In this document: piece by piece, positions 26,274-32,410 of the stretch | Layout of the letters: each line of letters begins with the position of its first letter | How positions within the stretch are numbered: the first letter of the stretch is position 1 | Assembly: GCF_000718775.1 (NCBI RefSeq) | Contig: NZ_JOCB01000074.1 | Coordinates: forward strand, 20,190 to 84,189 | Length of the DNA: 64,000 nt | Reading direction: 5' to 3' | Source: Streptomyces sp. NRRL S-31 | GTDB lineage: Bacteria > Actinomycetota > Actinomycetes > Streptomycetales > Streptomycetaceae | Program-made: the position numbers and the translations under genes | The notes under the pieces: model-generated | The model's input: only the letters and a program-made list of their open reading frames with translations | What the model was told of the DNA's origin: nothing | Databases searched by the model: none

Positions 26274-27280
26274 CACCGGCTCGCGATGGCCAGCTCAGCG
26301 ACGCCCGCGGCCGGGTCGCGATGCTCGGCGTAGCGGGCGGAGACCCACCCGACCGACCAGCCACACAACTCCGCCGCAGCCCGCACCGGCAGCTCCGCGT
26401 CGTAGGCGGCGGCCACAATCTTGCGGGCTTCGTCCTCGGGGAGCTTGCTCGCGGCCGGCCCACGCTCCAGCAGCGCGGCGCGTTCACGCTCCGCCCGCTC
26501 CTCGCGCTCGGCCTGTTCACGGCGTTCACGCTCGGCCCGCTCCGCAGCCTCACGGGCGCGACGCTCGGCGGCCTCCCGCTCAGCGCGTTCGCGCTCCCGC
26601 TCGCGCTGTTCACGCTCGCGTTCACGGCGTTCACGCTCGGCCTGTTCGGCACGTTCGCGGGCGGCCCGCTCCTCCCGCTCGCGCAGCTGGCGCCGCTCCT
26701 CCCGCTCCGCAGCCTCACGGGCCAGAGCGGCTTCGTGTTCACGCTGTTCACGAGCCAGCGTCGCGGCGTGCTCGCGCTCCTCACGCGCCTGCTGGCGGGC
26801 AGCCTCCGCACGCTCCCGGGCCGTCTGCTCGGCCCGCTCACGCTCGGCCCGCTGCTGCTCCTCCAGCGCCTTGACGGCGCCGGTGATGGCACGGCGGTAG
26901 GCCAGACCGGTCTCCGCCGTGACGATCAGCAGCAGCGGCGCCACCGCGTGCACGGCCACACCGACCAGGTCTTTCTTCAGGGCGGAGTCGGCGGTGTTCA
27001 GGGCCAGAGTCATCGCGCCGGTCATCCAGCGCAGCGCGACCGGCCACCACCCACCCTTGGCGCCGAGACGGGCCAGCGTCGAATCCAGACGGACCACGAT
27101 GACCACCGCAGCATCCACGACCAGGGGCAGGATCGGAGCCGTCCACACCCAGTCACCCGGGGTGTGGGCAGCCATCAACGGGGTGACGGTCAGGATCGAA
27201 TACAGCATGGCGCCGGCCACGATCAGCCACATGCCCACCGACAGCGCACGTTCCGCTGAACGGATCTGAACACCGTTCAC
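26273..27280 (-). CDS. SpdB-like DUF2637 membrane protein with charged helix
   Basis: A 335-aa protein. The N-terminal 130 residues carry four membrane helices of DUF2637 type. Residues about 138-280 are almost only Glu, Arg, Ala and Gln in a repeating RERE/EREQ pattern, a coiled coil or stable single alpha-helix. The last 50 residues (DEARKIVAAAYDAELPVRAA, then AELCGWSVGWVSARY) form a helix-turn-helix. SpdB2-class proteins of Streptomyces plasmids have this membrane-plus-DNA-contact plan. GTG start overlaps the previous stop. Confidence 0.85.
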   Translation of the reverse strand: MNGVQIRSAERALSVGMWLIVAGAMLYSILTVTPLMAAHTPGDWVWTAPILPLVVDAAVVIVVRLDSTLARLGAKGGWWPVALRWMTGAMTLALNTADSALKKDLVGVAVHAVAPLLLIVTAETGLAYRRAITGAVKALEEQQRAERERAEQTARERAEAARQQAREEREHAATLAREQREHEAALAREAAEREERRQLREREERAARERAEQAERERREREREQRERERERAEREAAERRAREAAERAERERREQAEREERAERERAALLERGPAASKLPEDEARKIVAAAYDAELPVRAAAELCGWSVGWVSARYAEHRDPAAGVAELAIASR

Positions 27281-27915
27281 GCCGCACCCCCGACCGGCTT
27301 CGGAGCGGGCATGTGCACGCGGCGAAAGCCGCGGGACGCCGGGTGGTAGATGAACGCCTCAAGACACCACGTGCACGCGGCCGACGGGCGTTCAGCCGAG
27401 GGCACCCACCGGGTCCCGGCAGGCACACCATGGGTGGCGGTGTCCGCGTAGGCATCCTCGCGGGAGGCGTAGATGGTGTGCGGCTCACCGTGGTGCAGCA
27501 GCACCATCAGCGTCCGCCCCTCCACCGGCATGCCCCTCAGCTCCTCACGGAGCCGACGGATCTCGATGTCCCTCAGCAGCAGCTCCTGCTGCGCAGCGGA
27601 CAGCTCCTCCACGGCGTGGGAGAAGAGCGCACCGGTCTCGGACGCAGCCGCCTTCGACCGGTCGGCGCGCTCCTTCAGCGTCTCGGCCTCGCCCTCGGAC
27701 TTCTTGAGCGCAGCCGCGAGTTCGAAGACGTGCTCACGCAGGATTCCGGCGTCGCTCTCGGCTTCCTCAGCGCGCGCCGTCAGGTCCCCCACTTCGCGCG
27801 CATGCCGGCCCAAGGCGGCATCCGCCTGCCCCTGCACCTCCCGCGCGCGACAGCGGGCCCGGTCGGCGTCCTGCTCCAGCCGGCGCACACGGCCGGCGGT
27901 CACGATGCGGATCAC
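27277..27915 (-). CDS. coiled-coil protein of the spread operon
   Basis: A 212-aa protein: VIRIVTAGRVRRLEQDADRA start, long coiled coil to about residue 125, then a compact C-terminal part with CTWCLEAFIYHP and basic residues. GTG 27915 is chosen for GGGAGG just upstream and the GTGA overlap with the DUF6284 gene. Found among the small genes upstream of traB; function unknown. Confidence 0.75.
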   Translation of the reverse strand: MIRIVTAGRVRRLEQDADRARCRAREVQGQADAALGRHAREVGDLTARAEEAESDAGILREHVFELAAALKKSEGEAETLKERADRSKAAASETGALFSHAVEELSAAQQELLLRDIEIRRLREELRGMPVEGRTLMVLLHHGEPHTIYASREDAYADTATHGVPAGTRWVPSAERPSAACTWCLEAFIYHPASRGFRRVHMPAPKPVGGAA

Positions 27916-28169
27916 GCCGCCTCCCCCGCGGTCCCACGGTTGGCCAGCACCGCCCGCTCGACCAACACCCTGTTGTGGGCGCGGCGCAGCCGCTTGTGGT
28001 CCAGCTCGTTCGGCGCGCGGTCCAGCAGCGCGATCCGCACGTCCAGCAGCTCGACCTCCGCCCGGATGAGCGGCATCTCGGTCTCGATCGCGTCCAGCTC
28101 CGCGGCCGTGGGCTCGCGGTCGTACTCGTCGGCGGTAACAACCGCCTGGACAGCAGCGATGGACTTCAT
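27912..28169 (-). CDS. DUF6284-family protein
   Basis: An 85-aa helical protein starting MKSIAAVQAVVTADEYDREP, followed by the family motif TAAELDAIETEMPLI and a leucine/arginine-rich second helix. DUF6284 proteins are short genes typical of Streptomyces AICEs. Ribosome site AGAGGA precedes ATG 28169. Its stop overlaps the next start. Confidence 0.82.
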   Translation of the reverse strand: MKSIAAVQAVVTADEYDREPTAAELDAIETEMPLIRAEVELLDVRIALLDRAPNELDHKRLRRAHNRVLVERAVLANRGTAGEAA

Positions 28170-28259
28170 GGGTCGTGGTTCCTCTCACAGGGTGGACGGC
28201 CCGAAGAGCACCCCCCGGATTGCCCTCCGGGGGGTGCGGCCGTTTGTGGTGGGGGTGGA

Positions 28260-28712
28260 TCAGGGGCGGGACAGCAGGTAGGCCGCAGAGGCGGCCAGGA
28301 AGTCGGCAGCGGCGACGGCCGACTCACGCAGCGACGCCAGCGCCTCCACGCTCACGGCGCCGCGCATGTCGTACGCGGCCCGCACCGCCGCGGTCACGTC
28401 CAGACGCAGCTGCGGAAGCAGCACCGTCAGGGCGATCTGCGGGGCGGTGACAGCGGACCGAGTGACGTGGCTCGCCTCACGGGCGGCAGCGACGTCGGCC
28501 GGGGCCGCGCCGGACAGGCGCAGGTCCTCGCGCACCCACATCGCACGGCGGTGATCCGCCAGCGCGGTGCTCAGCTCGGACAGGGCCGTCAAGGCCCGGT
28601 CCCTCAGCGTCTGCCTGCGCTGGGACCGGGCCGCGTAGTACTGCTGGACACCGACGACACCGGCACCCAGCACGGTGCCGACGACCGCGACAACCGCGGC
28701 GGCGATCTCCAT
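28260..28712 (-). CDS. KilB-like membrane protein
   Basis: A 150-aa protein: one N-terminal membrane anchor (MEIAAAVVAVVGTVLGAGVV), then a soluble helical part with the HRRAMWVREDLRLSGAAPAD and ASHVTRSAVTAPQIAL motifs seen in proteins annotated KilB in Streptomyces elements. The kilB genes of Streptomyces plasmids are lethal without the matching kor repressor and act in spread. ATG 28712 has GGGGAG just upstream; it is the first gene of the leftward spread operon. Confidence 0.78.
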   Translation of the reverse strand: MEIAAAVVAVVGTVLGAGVVGVQQYYAARSQRRQTLRDRALTALSELSTALADHRRAMWVREDLRLSGAAPADVAAAREASHVTRSAVTAPQIALTVLLPQLRLDVTAAVRAAYDMRGAVSVEALASLRESAVAAADFLAASAAYLLSRP

Positions 28713-29118
28713 CAAACTCCCCCTCTCGGGGCCGGACTTTCCGGCTCCCCGCGCTCCCGTCCGTACGACCCCGCACGAGGCAGGTCCGGACGGACGGGAG
28801 AGGCAGCCGGCCGCAGCACGAAGCGCCGCGAAGCCAGGAAGCGGACCGAGGAAGAAGGGCGCCGCCGGCCGGTCCGCGTACCGGTAGCGCCTAGGTCTTC
28901 GTTCGCGCATGGGGACTCCCATCAGTTGAGGTCAACGAGGAACAAGCACTGCAAGGGGGACCACGTCCCCACTCTCCGGCCGTTGCTCGCGGTCGCCGGG
29001 CCACCTCGCCAGTACGGGTCGAAACCCTGTTCCTCCTGGCCTTCAGCGGGATTGCAGCGTCCCCGCCTTCTGCGCATGCGGCGTCAGCCGCCAACCAGCC
29101 GAGTCCTTGCCTCGGCGG

Positions 29119-29145
29119 TGCAGTACCTGTTTTACAGGTACTGCA
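29119..29145. promoter_or_regulatory. perfect inverted repeat, likely operator
   Basis: TGCAGTACCTGT (29119-29130), spacer TTT, ACAGGTACTGCA (29134-29145). It is not GC-rich and has no T run, so an operator fits better than a terminator. It lies between the kilB-like operon and the XRE regulator. Confidence 0.65.
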
Positions 29146-29191
29146 TGGGGGGCCGTCAAGCTTGCTGACGGAACTCCTTGGTGTTCGCGCC

Positions 29192-29291
29192 GGGACTTCT
29201 TGGCGCTCAATCAGAATCTCTGCTGCTCAGGGGAGTTGGTTACCCCCCACGTAGACAGCTTCGGGACTTCTGGCTACGGTCAGGAAGTCCC
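29192..29291. promoter_or_regulatory. GGGACTTC repeats upstream of the XRE gene
   Basis: GGGACTTC at 29192-29199 and 29263-29270, and its inverse GAAGTCCC at 29284-29291. The last two form an inverted repeat with centre 24 bases before the ATG at 29315's upstream region. Probable binding sites of the XRE protein or another element regulator. Confidence 0.5.
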
Positions 29292-29314
29292 TAGACGTCC
29301 CATCGGGGGTGCAG

Positions 29315-30100
29315 ATGTCGAACGAGCGTTTACGGTCCGCTCTCCTCGCCCGCGGCATGACCGTGCAGGCCCTTGCGGAAGCGATCGAGGTCAACCCGAA
29401 GACGGTCGAACGCTGGATCACTCAGGGCAAGGTGCCGTACCGACGCCACCAGTACGCGACGGCAGCCGTTCTCAAGGTCGATGTGACGACGCTTTGGGAG
29501 GACGGCCGTTCCCTCGACGGCGCCACGGACTTGACCAAAGCCGAGATAGCGACCGTCTATCCGCGTCGGCACACGGTTCCGTCCGGGCTCTGGCGAGAGA
29601 TGTATGGCCGCGCTCAGCGGCACCTAGACGTGTTGGTCTACTCCGGTCTATTCCTCTCGGAGGACCCGCTGTTCCACGACCTGGTGAGGGCGAAGGTGGA
29701 AGCCGGCGTGCAAGTGCGCATCCTGCTCGGAGACCCAGACTGCGCGGCCGTTCGGCAGCGCGGCATTGACGAAGGCCACCGGATCATGGATGGCAAGATT
29801 CGCAACGCCCTGGTGCTGTACCGCCCGCTGATCCGAAGCCATCCGGACATCAGCTTCCGGCTGCACGACTCCACGCTGTACAACTCCATCTACCGTGCCG
29901 ATGACGAGATGCTGGTGAACCCGCACGTCTACGGCATCGGCGCTTACATGGCACCGGTTTTCCATCTCCGCCGGCTGCCGGGCGGTGGCCTCTTCGACAC
30001 GTACGCGAACAGCATCGATCACACCTGGCAGCACGCCCGCCCGGTCACCGAGCAGGACGTAGCCAGGACCACGGGAGCCATGAACCATGGGACGCATTGA
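29315..30100 (+). CDS. XRE-family regulator with DUF5919-type C-terminal domain
   Basis: A 261-aa protein. The N-terminal HTH (RSALLARGMTVQALAEAIEV, then NPKTVERWIT) is Cro/C1-like. The C-terminal two thirds (LDVLVYSGLFLSEDPLFHDL, VRILLGDPDC, LYNSIYRADDEMLVNPHVYG) match the DUF5919/phospholipase-D-like module common in Streptomyces AICE regulators. ATG 29315 is preferred to GTG 29309. It is followed, with a 14-base overlap, by a NUDIX gene, the usual pairing. Confidence 0.88.
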   Translation: MSNERLRSALLARGMTVQALAEAIEVNPKTVERWITQGKVPYRRHQYATAAVLKVDVTTLWEDGRSLDGATDLTKAEIATVYPRRHTVPSGLWREMYGRAQRHLDVLVYSGLFLSEDPLFHDLVRAKVEAGVQVRILLGDPDCAAVRQRGIDEGHRIMDGKIRNALVLYRPLIRSHPDISFRLHDSTLYNSIYRADDEMLVNPHVYGIGAYMAPVFHLRRLPGGGLFDTYANSIDHTWQHARPVTEQDVARTTGAMNHGTH

Positions 30101-30560
30101 CTACCTGCACGACCCCGACGCGCCGCCAGCCAACTCGGTCGTGCCGTCCGTAGTCGCGTTCGTCCAGAACCACGCGGGCGAAGTGCTGATGATTCAGCGG
30201 TCTGACAATGGACGGTGGGCGTTGCCCGGCGGTGGCCACGACCTGGGCGAATCCATCAGTGACACAGTCGTGCGTGAGGTGTGGGAAGAGACCGGCATCA
30301 AGGTGCAGGTAGCCGACGTGTCCGGGCTCTACACGGACCCCGGCCACGTGATGAGGTACGACGACGGCGAGGTGCGGCAACAGTTCAGCATCTGCTTCCG
30401 TGCCCGACCGGTCGGCGGCGAACTCCGTACGAGCAACGAGACGACTCAGGTCCGCTGGGTCAGTCCCGCGGACCTGGAGTCGATGGACGTGCACCCGACT
30501 ATGCGGCTCCGGATTGAGCACGCCATGGATCGGACGCGCAACGCTCCTTACATCGGCTGA
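30087..30560 (+). CDS. NUDIX hydrolase (Pif-like)
   Basis: A 157-aa NUDIX protein with a complete box from Gly49 to Ile71: GGGHDLGE, then REVWEETGI with the catalytic REVxEE. It would cleave a nucleoside diphosphate-linked substrate. In pSAM2 a NUDIX protein (Pif) gives transfer immunity, so this is a likely equivalent (inference). ATG 30087 overlaps the XRE gene; the 3' end overlaps the convergent HD gene by 13 bases. Confidence 0.9.
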   Translation: MGRIDYLHDPDAPPANSVVPSVVAFVQNHAGEVLMIQRSDNGRWALPGGGHDLGESISDTVVREVWEETGIKVQVADVSGLYTDPGHVMRYDDGEVRQQFSICFRARPVGGELRTSNETTQVRWVSPADLESMDVHPTMRLRIEHAMDRTRNAPYIG

Positions 30561-31114
30561 CGCTTGGCCGCAGCTAGCCGATCGAGCACACGGGACGTGC
30601 ATCCCAGGATCTCGGGTTCGGCCCGGCGAATGAACTGTCCGATCAGGCTTTCCGGCCCATACCGCCCCGTAATCTCATTGATCCGGTCGATCGGGTTCGT
30701 CGGCGTGCCGTCCGGCGTGGTGTTCATGTCGCAGTAGCAGAGCGCGTCGTTCAGGTCCTCCCGCTCACGCGGGAACTCCCCCTCCAGCTCCTCGCGCATA
30801 CCGCGCGCTTCGGCCTCCAGCCAGGCACAGGAGTGGTGCGCAACCAAGTTGACGACGCGTTTATCGGCGACAGCCGTGTCTCGGAGGTAGCGCGCACCGT
30901 CAAGCGGGTGGAAGCCCGTCTTGGCCAAGTCCGGTGCGTAGCCGATGTCGTGCAAGACGGCTGCGGCCTCCAACAGATCCGCGTCCTGGTCGAGTACGAG
31001 CGCGATCGTCCGCGCCCTCTCGGCGACGCCCAAGCAGTGCTTCCATCGCCGCGGCAACGGTTCAGCGAGCAGGGACTCAGCCAGGGGATAAGCCCACTCC
31101 GTCAACTTCGGCAA
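30548..31114 (-). CDS. HD-domain protein
   Basis: A 188-aa protein with HD-superfamily metal residues: His26 (KHCLGVAERA), His55-Asp56 (AVLHDIGYA), and the later VAHHSCAWLEAE and ALCYCDMN motifs. Likely a small phosphohydrolase. TTG 31114 start with GAGGAG upstream, just past the GntR stop, so it is translated with korS-like gntR. HD genes often accompany NUDIX/XRE genes in AICEs. Confidence 0.85.
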   Translation of the reverse strand: MPKLTEWAYPLAESLLAEPLPRRWKHCLGVAERARTIALVLDQDADLLEAAAVLHDIGYAPDLAKTGFHPLDGARYLRDTAVADKRVVNLVAHHSCAWLEAEARGMREELEGEFPREREDLNDALCYCDMNTTPDGTPTNPIDRINEITGRYGPESLIGQFIRRAEPEILGCTSRVLDRLAAAKRQPM

Positions 31115-31115
31115 G

Positions 31116-31577
31116 CTACGAACGCTCCTCTCGCGTCGGCAGGGTGTGGACCGTCCGCACTCTGCCCTGTCCTCCCCCTGCCAGCACGCCGGCGGCTTCC
31201 AACTTCTCCAGAGCCTTCGTCACCGTGGGGCGCGAGACGCCGAAACGCTCGGCTAGCACCGAAGCGCTCGGGAAGGCTTCCCCCACCTCCAGCTCATCAG
31301 CCGTGATGACGTCTGCGATCCGCTCATGGAGGGGGCGCCGGTCAACCACCGTCCCCGGGCGTATGACGCGCCACCGCTCACCCGCCGCCGGTTCGGCGAC
31401 GCCTTCCTGCTTCAGCACGCCGAACGCACGGACAGCCACGCCACGCGAGACCTTGTATTCGCGCACAACCTCGGTCAGTGACGGGAGCACCGTCATGCTC
31501 GGATCTCCTTCGATCCGCGTCTTCAGAGCGTTGGCGATCTTCAGGAAGGTTCCCCGAGGGTTGGTCTGCTGCGACAC
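31116..31577 (-). CDS. GntR-family repressor (KorSA-like)
   Basis: A 153-aa protein made of two winged-HTH units: FLKIANALKTRIEG through LTEVVREYKVSRGVAVRAFG, and LHERIADVITADELEVGEAF with LAERFGVSRPTVTKALEKLE. Double GntR HTH without an effector domain is the plan of the KorSA repressor of pSAM2 transfer and replication genes. GTG 31577 is chosen because GAGGAG lies 5-6 bases upstream; the frame stays open up to 31709. Likely binds the GTAGCTACAC sites upstream of it. Confidence 0.85.
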   Translation of the reverse strand: MSQQTNPRGTFLKIANALKTRIEGDPSMTVLPSLTEVVREYKVSRGVAVRAFGVLKQEGVAEPAAGERWRVIRPGTVVDRRPLHERIADVITADELEVGEAFPSASVLAERFGVSRPTVTKALEKLEAAGVLAGGGQGRVRTVHTLPTREERS

Positions 31578-31736
31578 CGCTCTCCTCGTCCGTTCGCCCG
31601 TCGTCATCTCCAAGAGTCCCACGACTCGGGGCACCCGCAGGAGGGGGGAGGACGTGTTGCCGTGCCGGATGTGGGGCAGCGAAGCTACTTCATCGATCCC
31701 ATGGGGCACTTCTGGCCAACCTTGAACGAGCGCGGC

Positions 31737-31768
31737 GTAGCTACACGTTGACTACGCTGTAGCTACAC
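31737..31768. promoter_or_regulatory. two GTAGCTACAC sites upstream of gntR
   Basis: GTAGCTACAC at 31737-31746 and again at 31759-31768, starts 22 bases apart; the second lies in the perfect palindrome TGTAGCTACA (31758-31767). Spacing of two helical turns and position 160-190 bases before the gntR start suggest autoregulation. Confidence 0.65.
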
Positions 31769-32049
31769 CGTGACCACGCATCCAGCACCAACGCTGCAAT
31801 CTCACTACCGGAGATGCTGGCCTTACGCCAAGCGCTTCGTTGCTGGAAGTGAGCGCCTGGTAGGTGGCCAGATCGGGCGCTGGATGTAGGCGCTGCTACC
31901 GTCTCCAATGTCGAGCATCGGGCAGTAGACGCATGTCGGTCACACCCTGCCTGATAGAATGCGCGCGCACGCCGAAGACCCGTTTGGCGCCAACCGGCCA
32001 AGGACGTCGCCAGACGGGTCATTCGTCATACAAACAAAGGAGGTGCCAC

Positions 32050-32133
32050 ATGGATGGCGTAGCGGCCACCCTAGGGCAACAATTGTTGCGTTGGTCCATC
32101 GTACCGCCTTACGCATGGCATGGCAATGCTTAA
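32050..32133 (+). CDS. possible 27-aa small protein
   Basis: ATG 32050 follows AAAGGAGGT (32036-32044) with 5-base spacing, a near perfect Shine-Dalgarno sequence. The product would be MDGVAATLGQQLLRWSIV followed by nine residues, ending at TAA. Too short for family recognition. It could be a leader peptide or a chance ORF. Confidence 0.3.
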   Translation: MDGVAATLGQQLLRWSIVPPYAWHGNA

Positions 32134-32139
32134 GGCGGT
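32103..32139. repeat. inverted repeat near attR
   Basis: ACCGCCTTA (32103-32111) pairs with TAAGGCGGT (32131-32139), with inner GCAT/ATGC pairing. AAGGCGGTGCC also recurs at 32232-32242, so the word may be part of the recombination-site architecture. Confidence 0.5.
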
Positions 32140-32210
32140 GCCCTTTGGGTCGAAGCGTCAAGTCTTCGCCCCCTACGCGCAGAGGCACCCAGTGGGTCAG
32201 CGCGCGGGAC

Positions 32211-32228
32211 GTGGGGCACCTGTGGGGC
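32211..32228 (+). promoter_or_regulatory. candidate integrase arm site, right end
   Basis: GTGGGGCACCTGTGGGGC, one mismatch from 15995-16012 at the left end, 55 bases before the attR repeat. Same orientation at both ends. Confidence 0.5.
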
Positions 32229-32282
32229 GGCAAGGCGGTGCCACGTAGGAAGGCGCAGATGAGGGCCTGATCGCCGCGCGGT

Positions 32283-32336
32283 CTGTAAATCTGCCGGCTC
32301 AGCCTTCCCAGGTTCGAATCCTGGCGCCGCCACACG
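32283..32336 (+). repeat. attR core (54-bp direct repeat)
   Basis: A copy of 15813-15866, consisting of the 3' part of tRNA-Tyr without its 5' half. Marks the right boundary of the element. Confidence 0.95.
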
Positions 32337-32342
32337 GGAACG

Positions 32343-32378
32343 AGGCCCCGTGATCTGTGAGAGCAGATCACGGGGCCT
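32343..32378. terminator. original chromosomal tRNA-Tyr terminator
   Basis: AGGCCCCGTGATCTG (32343-32357), loop TGAGAG, CAGATCACGGGGCCT (32364-32378): a perfect 15-bp stem just after attR. It would have followed tRNA-Tyr before insertion and also faces the pseudogene ending at 32411. Confidence 0.8.
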
Positions 32379-32410
32379 TCGTCGTGTACCGGTATGTGCC
32401 GGACGAGGTC

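Larger units (their letters stand above)
28713..29314. other. divergent control region of the element
   Basis: About 600 bp between the leftward spread/transfer operon and the rightward XRE gene, with lower GC than neighbours. It holds the 12-bp-arm palindrome at 29119-29145 and the GGGACTTC sites listed separately. I found no clear promoter hexamers and no convincing gene, although a 67-codon leftward frame is open at 28891-29094. Confidence 0.6.
31769..32282. other. element end region without a large gene
   Basis: About 500 bp of lower-GC DNA between gntR and attR. It holds a 27-codon ORF with an excellent ribosome site (listed), a 14-bp palindrome GCAACAATTGTTGC at 32076-32089, a hairpin at 32103-32139 and the right arm site. 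A TAGAAT -10-like word is present near 31954. A rightward frame at 31959-32270 is open but has no ribosome site. Confidence 0.5.
15813..32336. mobile_element. AICE (integrative conjugative element) in tRNA-Tyr
   Basis: Bounded by 54-bp perfect direct repeats (15813-15866 and 32283-32336), so one copy of the element is 16,470 bp. It contains the full AICE set: tyrosine integrase and excisionase beside the left att, primase-polymerase plus ATPase replication genes, a TraB/FtsK translocase with Spd/KilB-like spread genes, and XRE/NUDIX/HD/GntR regulators. S. coelicolor SLP1 is known to integrate in tRNA-Tyr, so this is an SLP1-site element; its replication module is the prim-pol type rather than RepSA (family knowledge). 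All core genes look open, so it may be functional. Confidence 0.95.
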
